Positions 27,441-34,778 of a stretch of 35,265 bases of DNA are shown one piece after another (within the stretch, counting starts at the first letter, position 1; each line of letters opens with the position of its first letter). The translations under genes were made by a program, and so were the position numbers. The DNA comes from CAZVJA01 sp964626885. Its GTDB lineage: Bacteria > Planctomycetota > Planctomycetia > Planctomycetales > Planctomycetaceae. The notes under the pieces are model-generated. The model did not search any database and was not told where the DNA came from. It was given only the letters and a program-made list of their open reading frames with translations. The stretch is from the NCBI GenBank assembly GCA_964626885.1, contig CAZVJA010000031.1, forward strand, positions 1 through 35,265. The letters are read 5' to 3'.

Positions 27441-28688
27441 ATGCGTGTGGAACGAGCCATGGCACATCGCGCGGACTGTGAGCATTTCATTCCGATCCGA
27501 AAGAGCGATCTCGTCGAATTGCTCTGCCGGCAAACTGGATTGAGTGCGGAAGAACGCGATCCATTCCGGCAGATGTGCCGCCTTCTCGACGCCACGCTTC
27601 ACTTTGAATATCACTCACGGCTTGAAGATTTGAAGGACGCCTACGCCCCCTTCGACCCCGATGCCGACACCAAATCGTTGACAACCACTCCGTCCGATAA
27701 TGAACAGCAATTGGATCGGCTCTTCGATCGGTTCGTCGAACTTCTGGAACGGGCAAATTTTCTCAGACTCACGCGAGCCCATGTCACCGAAGCACTCACG
27801 GCGGCCAGTGACTGGGGACTGAATCTCGCTGTCGATTTTGATGTCTTCGATCGTCTCGAAATCTTCGCCCGCGGCGATATGCTCGGGAAGCGAACTCGGC
27901 GGACGTGGCGCACCTGGTTTCAGGCCGAAGAAGTGCCGGTTCCGGTTTATCAACGGTTGGTGCTCATTCTGCGCATTCGAGAACAGCGGGAGTTAGGCGA
28001 ATTCGTCGACACCCAATCGGTCTACATCAAGGTGTTCAAAGAGATCCCCAAGCTCGATCTTGAAATGCTGCTTCCCGGCACGCGAGTACAACTGAGTCAC
28101 TTCGACCGCGGCCGAATTCTGCTCCCCACCCTCAGCGGCATCGCCATCACCGTGTGGAAACTGGTGCAGGGGGCAGTGACGCTCGCAATTTCCGGGCTTT
28201 CTTCCAGCCTGGCGTTTCTGGGGCTGGTGGGCGGCACGGTCGGCTACGGGCTGCGGTCGTTCTACGGCTACCTGCAAACCAAACAGAAATATCAGTTGAA
28301 CCTCACGCAAAGCCTGTATTTTCAAAACCTCGACAACAACGCGGGGGCCCTCTTCCTGCTGCTCAATGAAGCGGAAGAACAGGAATTTCGCGAGGCAGCA
28401 CTCGCGTATTTCATGCTGCTGACCCGCACTGGTTCGGACGGCTGGACCCGCGCGCAGTTGGACGATGAAATCGAAAACTGGTTACGGCAAACAGCCGGGC
28501 TGGAAGTCGATTTCGAGATCGGTGACGCCATCGAAAAACTCATCCGCTTCCGGCTTGTCGAGGAATGCAGTCCAGGAAAACTCCGGGGGATCCCCCTCCA
28601 CGCGGCTCTCACCGCGCTCGACAAAGCGTGGGACCACGCCTTCGATTACCACCGCGCGGGCACCACGCCACGGGACAAAGCGGCTTAA
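27441..28688 (+). CDS. DUF3754 (TMEM143-like) membrane protein
   Basis: 415 residues from the ATG at 27441; a GTG at 27447 and an ATG at 27459 are alternatives, with AGGGA just upstream favouring the first two. The central block is characteristic of DUF3754: DVFDRLEIFARGD, then VYIKVFKEIPKLDLEMLLPG, then SHFDRGRILLPTLSGIAI. Two membrane segments lie at about residues 228-250 and 253-272. The C-terminal 130 residues (NAGALFLLLNEAEEQEFREAALAYF, WLRQTAGLEVDF) resemble a winged-helix-like arrangement seen after the membrane part. The family occurs in planctomycetes, cyanobacteria and in plant/animal organelle proteins, with no settled function. It stands alone, divergent from the preceding gene and convergent with the sialidase gene. 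Confidence 0.85.
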   Translation: MRVERAMAHRADCEHFIPIRKSDLVELLCRQTGLSAEERDPFRQMCRLLDATLHFEYHSRLEDLKDAYAPFDPDADTKSLTTTPSDNEQQLDRLFDRFVELLERANFLRLTRAHVTEALTAASDWGLNLAVDFDVFDRLEIFARGDMLGKRTRRTWRTWFQAEEVPVPVYQRLVLILRIREQRELGEFVDTQSVYIKVFKEIPKLDLEMLLPGTRVQLSHFDRGRILLPTLSGIAITVWKLVQGAVTLAISGLSSSLAFLGLVGGTVGYGLRSFYGYLQTKQKYQLNLTQSLYFQNLDNNAGALFLLLNEAEEQEFREAALAYFMLLTRTGSDGWTRAQLDDEIENWLRQTAGLEVDFEIGDAIEKLIRFRLVEECSPGKLRGIPLHAALTALDKAWDHAFDYHRAGTTPRDKAA

Positions 28689-28748
28689 AAATTGCTCCAA
28701 ATGTGCAATCCGGAACAGTTTTGACGAGATCGGGACGCGAGACGCCGT

Positions 28749-29945
28749 TTACTTCCCCGACAGCCAATCCGCAGTAAACCGCGCGAAGACGATGCGATGA
28801 TAATCGTCGGTCTCGTACAGGCAGCCGATGTCCCCGTTGGGGAGCCGCGCAAGGCAGCTGTAGGCGAAGTCCCCCGGCGCGATCACACGAGCCGCGGTCC
28901 AGGTCGCTCCCTCATCCCGGCTCACAAGGATCGTACCGTTCTCTCGGCGATCATCCTTCCGGTGGGGCAACGTGTGCAGCAACACGCCCGGCTTGCCCTC
29001 GCTCGGCCAGGAATACCTTAAAACGCTCGACATGCATGGCGGGGTCATCAGGTCGGTTGCGATGCGATGGGGGGACCACGTCTCCCCGCCGTCCCGGCTC
29101 ACGGAAAGCTTGCGGAACTTTCCCCCCGGCTCGTCGCGGGCCGTAAGCAACACGCCGCCGTCCGATAATTCCGCCAGTTGTGCCTCGTCGCCGAATCCGT
29201 CTGATTCCGCTTCGGCGATTGTCGCGGTGAGATGCCACGATTCGCCCCCGTCATCACTGTACAAGATGCTGTTAGCCGATTTCCTTTTCCCGCCGCCGAG
29301 GTGATAGACCTCGTAATTCGGGAAGAGAATCCGCCCCTTGTGCGGTCCTTGCGTCAGGACCAGGCCGACGCCTGGGCTGCCGAGTGAGATTGCTTCTTCG
29401 CGGCGCATCACGCGGGTGACGTCGCGCGGCGACGACCAACTTTCGCCCTCGTCATCGGAATGGGTCAGATAGATGCGGACATTCTTCGGCCCGCCGTAGC
29501 CGGGCTCGGCGATTTCGGTCTGCTTACTTTTGTTCGCGTGCACTCCTTTGGGAAAACGGGTGTACCGCAGCAAGATGCGTCCCGATTCGAGCACAACAAC
29601 ACATGGATCGTTGAGCGAGTCTCCTCCTTCTTCAGCGACGACCTGCATCGCCAGCCAGGTCTGGCCGCCATCGAGGCTGCGCCGCAGGACGATGTCGTTT
29701 TCCGCATGATCGCGCAAGCCGACGCGCTGCTCGCAGAATGCCAGCAATGTTCCTTTCTTCGAGACTGCCAATGCGGGGATGCGATAACCGGTCTGGCTTC
29801 CGTTGGCTTCGGCAAGCTCGAAGACGGTGGTGGCGGCCGAGATTGCTTGATCGTCGGCTTTCGGCTCGGCTGCGCGTGTCGTGCAGGCCCAGACGACAAC
29901 AAACGACGAGACAAGCAGAGTCGTGGAAAGGCGTTTCGGTAACAT
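28749..29945 (-). CDS. Secreted exo-alpha-sialidase / BNR-repeat six-bladed propeller
   Basis: 398 residues from the ATG at 29945; the frame extends 23 codons upstream, but a signal peptide begins here (MLPKRLSTTLLVSSFVVVWACTTRAAE). The mature protein starts with the sialidase RIP motif in GYRIPALAV (residues 53-61), whose Arg binds the carboxylate. Five Asp-boxes are visible: SLDGGQTW, SDDEGESW, SDDGGESW, SRDGGETW and SRDEGATW. GDEAQLAEL may give the catalytic Glu, and AYSCLARLPNG with LYE the Tyr/Glu nucleophile pair. It should release terminal sialic acid, or a related sugar, from glycans outside the cytoplasm. Planctomycetes often carry such enzymes for glycan degradation. It lies downstream of mnmE on the same strand but is 173 bp away and probably separately transcribed. 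Confidence 0.88.
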   Translation of the reverse strand: MLPKRLSTTLLVSSFVVVWACTTRAAEPKADDQAISAATTVFELAEANGSQTGYRIPALAVSKKGTLLAFCEQRVGLRDHAENDIVLRRSLDGGQTWLAMQVVAEEGGDSLNDPCVVVLESGRILLRYTRFPKGVHANKSKQTEIAEPGYGGPKNVRIYLTHSDDEGESWSSPRDVTRVMRREEAISLGSPGVGLVLTQGPHKGRILFPNYEVYHLGGGKRKSANSILYSDDGGESWHLTATIAEAESDGFGDEAQLAELSDGGVLLTARDEPGGKFRKLSVSRDGGETWSPHRIATDLMTPPCMSSVLRYSWPSEGKPGVLLHTLPHRKDDRRENGTILVSRDEGATWTAARVIAPGDFAYSCLARLPNGDIGCLYETDDYHRIVFARFTADWLSGK

Positions 29946-30118
29946 TCGGGAAGCTTTCCGTGGTGAGAGAGTCACGATGCTGAGGCTGCGAAAGAATCGT
30001 GGAGAGGCCGCCACACAGACATGTCGATGACCGAATCGGGCTCACCCCATTATGGCCGGAATTCCTGTCGATGCAAACCAGTCAATGTCTCATGCAATTC
30101 GCGAGAGACTGTCGACGT

Positions 30119-31534
30119 TCATTTCCCAATACAGAACCGGCTGAAGATTCGGTCGAGAATGTCGTCGGTGTAAATCGTCCCCAGGATTTGACCGAGATGC
30201 TCGAGCGCTTCGCGGAGTTCCATCGCGACGATCTCATCGCCGGCACTCTGGTCGGCTGCTTGCTGCGCCCGGGTTAAGCATTCCACGGTTCCACGGAGGC
30301 TCTCGCGGCAACGGGAGGCAGTCGAACCGAGCAGTTCGTTTTGGCCTGAGTTTTCGCGATCCGACAGGATCGCGCTCACGGCTCGTTGCAGTTCCTCAAA
30401 ACCTCCTTCTGTCAGGGCGCTGACAGAAACGGAATCTCTGCCCCCTGCTTCCTCGCCGGCGCGAACGTCCCCTTCCGCCAGATCGCATTTCGTCCGCACA
30501 TGCAGCAACCTTCGCCCACGGTCACACAGATCCGTGACCATGAGCTCATTCTGGGCGATTGCCGGCTCATCCAGATTGGCGGCCGTACACCAGAGCACCA
30601 GGTCCGCCTGCTCTAGTTGCTCACCCCCCAGCCGTTGCGCCGATCGGAAAATTTCTCCCGTCGCCAGATCAAACGCCGTCTCCGATTCCCGACCGGCGGT
30701 GTCGATCAGATCCAGTGGCATTCCCTGCCAAACGACTTCCCCTTTTAAATAGTCTCGCGTCGTTCCCCGCAATTCAGAAACAAGAGCCGCCTCGCTACCC
30801 ACGAGCGCATTGAACAGTGTGCTTTTGCCTGCGTTCGGCAATCCCGCCAGCACGACCCGCCGCCGACCGGTCGTTTGCATTCGCTCATCCGTTTGTGCGG
30901 TCAGCCGCTTGACGACCAAACGCGCCTGCTCCAGGCGCGCGATAGTTTCCACGCGCCCGACGAACGAAATGTCTTCGTCAACAAAGTCGAGCCCCGCCTC
31001 CAGGTCCGCCAGCAGGTTGAGTAGACCGCCTCGGACTTCCGCCAGCGGCCCGGAGATCCCCCCAGCCAATTGCCGCAGCGCCTGTTCGAGTTGCCGATGA
31101 TCGTCAGCGTCGATCACGCCGAGCACCGCCTCCGCCTGCACGAGATCAATGCGGCCGGCGAGGAACGCGCGGAGCGTGAATTCTCCCGGCCGCGCTGGGC
31201 GCGCTCCGGCCGCGTGAATCTCGCTGAGCAACGCTTCCAGCAACGGCGGCGACGAGACGGTGTGAATTTCGATCAGTGGTTCGCCGGTGTAACTCCGCCG
31301 TCCGGGCCAAAAGTAAACCGCTCCCGGCAGCGCGATCGCCTGCCGATCGAGCCGCAGTTGCCCTTCATGCCGGTGAGCCGTCCTGGCGGTTTCCCAAACG
31401 GGTCGATCCTTCGGTTCGAACAGCCGACCGAGCACCGCGTGGCATTCCGCGCCGCTGATGCGGACGATCCCCCGGCCACCCGGTCCGGCGGCGGAAGCAA
31501 GTGCGGCGATCGTATCATCGGGAGAAGCAAGCAT
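30119..31534 (-). CDS. mnmE: tRNA modification GTPase MnmE
   Basis: 471 residues. The N-terminal tetrahydrofolate-binding domain begins DDTIAALASAAGPGGRGIVR; ARPGEFTLRAFLAGRIDLVQAEAV is the family block. The inserted G domain has P-loop GLPNAGKST (231-239), GTTRD (257-261), DTAG (278-281) and a G4 motif reading TKCD where NKxD is usual. The C-terminus DILDRIFSRFCIGK is canonical, with the Cys of CIGK conserved. With MnmG it installs aminomethyl or carboxymethylaminomethyl groups on wobble uridine of several tRNAs. The Asn to Thr change in G4 occurs in some homologues, but the base specificity might be altered. The start ATG at 31534 has no clear ribosome-binding site. It lies 86 bp beyond the PIN-domain gene. 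Confidence 0.96.
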   Translation of the reverse strand: MLASPDDTIAALASAAGPGGRGIVRISGAECHAVLGRLFEPKDRPVWETARTAHRHEGQLRLDRQAIALPGAVYFWPGRRSYTGEPLIEIHTVSSPPLLEALLSEIHAAGARPARPGEFTLRAFLAGRIDLVQAEAVLGVIDADDHRQLEQALRQLAGGISGPLAEVRGGLLNLLADLEAGLDFVDEDISFVGRVETIARLEQARLVVKRLTAQTDERMQTTGRRRVVLAGLPNAGKSTLFNALVGSEAALVSELRGTTRDYLKGEVVWQGMPLDLIDTAGRESETAFDLATGEIFRSAQRLGGEQLEQADLVLWCTAANLDEPAIAQNELMVTDLCDRGRRLLHVRTKCDLAEGDVRAGEEAGGRDSVSVSALTEGGFEELQRAVSAILSDRENSGQNELLGSTASRCRESLRGTVECLTRAQQAADQSAGDEIVAMELREALEHLGQILGTIYTDDILDRIFSRFCIGK

Positions 31535-31620
31535 GACTCGTGCACTCTATCAGAGCACACTTGGGAGACAGCGTCGAGGGACGAGCTTTTGTAGAAAACC
31601 AGTTTCGAGAAATAGTTCGT

Positions 31621-32175
31621 TCAACCAACAACTCCGTTGCCGACAAGGCACTGTTTTGTGAGTTGTTCAACACATTCCGAAGGCCTACAGACTTGTATAG
31701 CAGCCCAGAGAACCTCGATCTTATTGCGACGAGCGAGAATGCCGCCGTCACACGTGATGAAGAACTGACATCCATTGTGTGCTGCATACATCAACTGCTT
31801 TGCGTCGTCACATTTTAATCCCGCTGCACACAGATCCGCGAACAGTTGATCATTCACGATGTCGGTGACTATCGGGTTACACACGCAGCCACCGAACTGA
31901 TCGACATTTGTGTGAGAGCCAAGTACAGTGTGGTCGTCTCGCAAAACGGAAAGGCCTTTTATGCCTGATTTGAGCCCTTCGTGATACTTGGCCGGTGCAC
32001 GTTCCATTTCTCGCCACGACTGACGAGAAACCTCGACTGAAACATGACTGTGACGATTTGCATCAAGCAGTTGATCGACTGCAGCTAATTCCATGACTTC
32101 CAGATCTCGTCGCGAGATCGAAGACGCAATATCGTTGTCGAGATAGATTCGTATTTTCTCTGACATGTCCATCAT
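31621..32175 (-). CDS. PIN-domain protein, putative RNase (VapC-like), orphan
   Basis: 184 residues starting at the first of two tandem ATGs, with AAGGAG five bases upstream. The PIN-like acidic residues are present: Asp13 in IYLDNDI, Asp124 in KCDDAKQLMYAA, and Asp143 in FFITCDGGIL, with a C-terminal strand ending CRPSE that matches the PIN fold's final xxPxE. Glu48 or Glu56 would be the fourth acid. PIN proteins are Mg2+-dependent RNases, often toxins of VapBC pairs. No antitoxin gene is visible directly upstream, so it is either an orphan or uses an antitoxin encoded elsewhere. The gene is more AT-rich than its neighbours, which suggests acquisition. It is longer than typical VapC (about 130). 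Confidence 0.75.
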   Translation of the reverse strand: MMDMSEKIRIYLDNDIASSISRRDLEVMELAAVDQLLDANRHSHVSVEVSRQSWREMERAPAKYHEGLKSGIKGLSVLRDDHTVLGSHTNVDQFGGCVCNPIVTDIVNDQLFADLCAAGLKCDDAKQLMYAAHNGCQFFITCDGGILARRNKIEVLWAAIQVCRPSECVEQLTKQCLVGNGVVG

Positions 32176-32526
32176 CCAGGCTCCTTTTGAGATTCGATTT
32201 TGACGAAAGCATTGCTACCGTGATCAGCAACGCTCCATCTCCATGATTATGTCGAGACGAGATACCGCCAATGTCAACCTTGATGCAGGAGTTGACTCCG
32301 TCAACAGATTTCAAAGAAATGTGTTGCGACAGCTTGGAACACAGAAAAGAGAGAAATCGGTGGCTTGCCTGTATACGAACACAATCCCAATTAGGGGAGT
32401 CCAGCAGCCACCTTTCCGTCGGGCTGAGGAACGCTGCTTTGGCGCAACCTCAACAATCTCCGACGCCGAACTCCACGCCCTGCGTCAGCGGCAGATTGCC
32501 AACGAGCAAAGAGGGGCTGCGGGGTT
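32176..32526. other. Intergenic region upstream of the PIN gene
   Basis: 351 bp, AT-richer than the surrounding genes. It contains the ALDH-tail remnant at 32450-32502 and an inverted repeat GTTGAC-TCC-GTCAAC at 32291-32305. Near it, on the minus strand, TTGACA (32272-32277) and CATAAT (32246-32251) face the PIN gene, but they are 20 bp apart, wider than ideal. No gene is supported. Confidence 0.45.
32450..32502 (-). pseudogene. Remnant copy of the ALDH gene 3' end
   Basis: Read on the minus strand this gives NLPLTQGVEFGVGDC followed by a stop; the intact ALDH gene ends SLPLAQGVEFDVGE stop at 33243. The nucleotide match is 32 of 34 for 32461-32494 against 33251-33284 and fades beyond. Differences include replacement codons, so the copies did not arise by very recent duplication. 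The two copies are in the same orientation about 790 bp apart and bracket the MazEF-like module. Confidence 0.8.
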
Positions 32527-32898
32527 TCATACCGTTTCGTCAATCAGATCCAGGGAAACCCGCAAGCAGACGTTGATATCCTGCATAGTTTCCTCGGGAA
32601 GCGTGCCCAGCTTTCTCCGGATCGCATCCTGACGAATCGTATAGAGGTTTTCCGTCGAGATCGCGGAATCGGCAATCAATCCCGATTGCCGACCGGCGTC
32701 ACTTGCAAGCTCGATCAGCAGTTGCGTCGGTTCCGTGCGGGCGAGATGCGTTCGCGAGGTGATTTGCGCGACAATCGTATTGTCCAGCCGAGTGTTATTG
32801 CGATCAGACTGGATGACGAGTGCCGGACGAACTTTGCTCCCTTGACCGTCAGCAAAGGGATAATTCACCAGCACGATGTCGCCGCGTTGCACCTTCAT
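32527..32898 (-). CDS. MazF/PemK-family toxin (mRNA endoribonuclease)
   Basis: 123 residues, usual for MazF. The start MKVQRGDIVLVNYPFADG and the block KVRPALVIQSDRNN carry the family's GD-x-V and RP-x-hydrophobic-V features; ITSRTHLARTEPTQ is the loop region and SAISTENLYTIRQDAI the helix that contacts antitoxin. It should cleave single-stranded mRNA at short motifs when freed from its antitoxin. It overlaps the antitoxin gene by 4 bp (ATGA), so translation is coupled; no separate ribosome-binding site is seen. Its stop lies about 25 bp before the ALDH-tail remnant. Confidence 0.9.
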   Translation of the reverse strand: MKVQRGDIVLVNYPFADGQGSKVRPALVIQSDRNNTRLDNTIVAQITSRTHLARTEPTQLLIELASDAGRQSGLIADSAISTENLYTIRQDAIRRKLGTLPEETMQDINVCLRVSLDLIDETV

Positions 32899-33167
32899 GG
32901 GTTGGGCTTGCGTGCGTCAAAATCCCATTGGTCGTAGATGTCCATTTCTGGATCATCCCAGCCTGACGCCCCCGCCGCGGCGCTTTGTGCTGCGTATGAG
33001 TCCGTAATATCGAAGGACTGATCGCCGAAAAGGATGGACAGCCGCTGGTAAATCGAGAGTGGTACCAGGACATACTCCTGGTGCGTTTCCTCGTCCTCGA
33101 CCTGAACCGGCCGTCCCTCGGTTTGCTGAAGAGCTTCGCGCATTTCGTTCGTCAGTTTCGGTCTCAT
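32895..33167 (-). CDS. Cognate antitoxin of the MazF-like toxin
   Basis: 90 residues from the ATG at 33167 (MRPKLTNEMREALQQ); the frame is open 25 codons further, but a promoter lies there. No ribbon-helix-helix or AbrB motif was recognised with confidence; EGRPVQVEDEETHQEYVLVPLSIYQRLSILF is a compact alpha/beta segment of the kind seen in small antitoxins. The C-terminus GWDDPEMDIYDQWDF is acidic and probably wraps the basic toxin. Position ahead of, and 4-bp overlap with, the toxin gene supports the antitoxin role, which also sets the expected self-repression of the operon. No ribosome-binding site precedes the ATG, in line with a leaderless transcript (see promoter). Confidence 0.78.
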   Translation of the reverse strand: MRPKLTNEMREALQQTEGRPVQVEDEETHQEYVLVPLSIYQRLSILFGDQSFDITDSYAAQSAAAGASGWDDPEMDIYDQWDFDARKPNP

Positions 33168-33203
33168 GATTTGATTATATCGCGTTATTGCTGAAGAGAA
33201 ATA
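33168..33203 (-). promoter_or_regulatory. Sigma-70 -10 box of antitoxin-toxin operon, likely leaderless
   Basis: On the minus strand a perfect TATAAT (33179-33174) is followed by CAAATC and the antitoxin ATG. A start site 7 bases after the -10 would be the A of that ATG. The -35 region is poor (TTTCTC-like, 16-17 bp upstream). No Shine-Dalgarno is present, consistent with leaderless translation. Confidence 0.6.
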
Positions 33204-33242
33204 CTGAAACTCTCGGGAGAGCTTCCTGTCAGCATAAAACAA

Positions 33243-34766
33243 TCACTCACCGACGTCGAACTCCACGCCCTGCGCCAGCGGCAGGCTGCAACCCCAGTTG
33301 ACGGTACAGGTCTGGCGGCGCATGTAGGCTTTCCAGGCGTCGGAGCCTGCTTCGCGTCCGCCGCCGGTCTCCTTCTCACCGCCGAACGCTCCGCCAATCT
33401 CCGCCCCCGACGTGCCGATGTTGACGTTCGCAATGCCGCAGTCACTGCCGACCGGCGAAAGAAACTGCTCCGCCTCACGCACGCTGTCGGTGAAGATGGC
33501 TGACGATAATCCTTGGTCGACGCCGTTATGCCACGTGATCACTTCATCGATATCGCGGTAGGTCATTACGTACAGAATCGGCGCGAAAGTCTCCTGGGCG
33601 ACAATCGGCATGCCGTGCCGCGCGCGAATAATCGTCGGCTCGACAAAGTGCCCCGCTCGTTCCAGCTTCTTGCCGCCATAGAGGATTTCGCCCCCTTGCT
33701 GCCGTGCCGCCTCGACCGCCGCCAGCATGCTCTTGACTGCTTCCGCCGAGACGAGCGGGCCCATCAGCGTTCCTTCGTCCCATGGGTCCGCTATGTGGAT
33801 GCTCTTGTACGCCTTGAGCAGCCGGGCCAGAAATTCCTCGGCGATCGATTCGTGCAAAAACAGCCTGCGCAGCGTCGTGCAGCGCTGCCCCGCCGTCCCG
33901 ACCGCCGCAAACAACACCGCGCGCAACGCGAGGTCAAGATCGGCGCTCGGGGTAACAATCACGCCGTTGTTGCCACCCAACTCCAAGAGCGATCGCCCCA
34001 GTCGCCGGCTCACCACTTCGCCCACTTTGCGACCCATCGCACAACTGCCGGTAGCTGAGATAAGCGGCACACGGCGATCTTCGGTCAGCCATTCCCCCGC
34101 CGATTTGTCGGCCGTGACGCAGAGATTGAAAATCCCTTGGTGGCCGGTCTCGCGCAGCACTTTGTTCACGATATTCTGCACGGCGACGGCAGTGAGCGGT
34201 GCGAGATGCGACGGCTTCCAGACGCAGCTATCACCGCAGACCCCCGCGAGCATCGCATTCCAGGCCCAGACCGCCGCGGGAAAATTGAACGCGGTGATGA
34301 TCCCCACGACACCCATCGGGTGCCACTGCTCGAACAGCCGATGTTGCGGGCGTTCGCTGGCGATCGTCAGCCCGTACAGTTGCCGCGAGAGCCCGGTGGA
34401 GAAATCGCACATGTCGATCATCTCCTGCACTTCGCCGAGCCCTTCCGTGAGAATCTTGCCGGTCTCCATCGTCACGAGCATGCCGAGGTCATGCTTGTGC
34501 TCGCGAAGTGCCAGACCGATCTGCCTTACAATCTCTCCCCGTTGAGGAGCAGGTGCCATTCGCCATTTGAGAAACGCCTCTCGCGCGGATTCGATGCAGC
34601 GTTCATAATCGTCGCGCGTGGCGGTCTGCACGCTGGCGATCGGCTTCCCAGTGGCGGGGCACTCGGAAACGAGCTCTCCGCCGCGCGGCGCGTCGACCCA
34701 CTCGCCGCAACAGACGCCGCTGTTGACGTCACCTATACCGAGCCGATCGAGGACGAAAGAAAACAT
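33243..34766 (-). CDS. Aldehyde dehydrogenase, ALDH7A1/antiquitin-like
   Basis: 507 residues from the ATG at 34766 (a TTG three codons earlier is less likely). NAD-binding and catalytic features: TAFNFPAAVWAWNAML, Lys184 in WKPSH, general base Glu262 in LLELGGNN, and catalytic Cys296 in GTAGQRCT. The block NIGTSGAEIGGAFGGEKETGGGREAGSDAWKAYMRRQTCTVNW is diagnostic of the ALDH7 group (quoted in parts: EIGGAFGGEKETGGG, GSDAWKAYMRRQ). ALDH7 oxidises alpha-aminoadipic semialdehyde to aminoadipate in lysine breakdown and also betaine-type aldehydes. It begins 12 bp after the aminotransferase stop, so the two are probably co-transcribed. Its 3' end is duplicated at 32450-32502. Confidence 0.93.
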   Translation of the reverse strand: MFSFVLDRLGIGDVNSGVCCGEWVDAPRGGELVSECPATGKPIASVQTATRDDYERCIESAREAFLKWRMAPAPQRGEIVRQIGLALREHKHDLGMLVTMETGKILTEGLGEVQEMIDMCDFSTGLSRQLYGLTIASERPQHRLFEQWHPMGVVGIITAFNFPAAVWAWNAMLAGVCGDSCVWKPSHLAPLTAVAVQNIVNKVLRETGHQGIFNLCVTADKSAGEWLTEDRRVPLISATGSCAMGRKVGEVVSRRLGRSLLELGGNNGVIVTPSADLDLALRAVLFAAVGTAGQRCTTLRRLFLHESIAEEFLARLLKAYKSIHIADPWDEGTLMGPLVSAEAVKSMLAAVEAARQQGGEILYGGKKLERAGHFVEPTIIRARHGMPIVAQETFAPILYVMTYRDIDEVITWHNGVDQGLSSAIFTDSVREAEQFLSPVGSDCGIANVNIGTSGAEIGGAFGGEKETGGGREAGSDAWKAYMRRQTCTVNWGCSLPLAQGVEFDVGE

Positions 34767-34778
34767 GGCGAACAAGTC

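Noticed and set aside
26993..27595. 200-codon minus-strand frame
   Set aside because: Arg/Ser/Pro-rich shadow overlapping the N-terminus of the DUF3754 gene; no motif.
32246..32277. TTGACA/CATAAT promoter for the PIN gene
   Set aside because: The 20-bp spacing is outside the usual 16-18; kept only as a remark.
32243..32632. Plus-strand frames of 101 and 129 codons, possible PIN antitoxin
   Set aside because: They run through the ALDH-tail remnant and the toxin 3' end on the opposite strand and have no protein-like composition.
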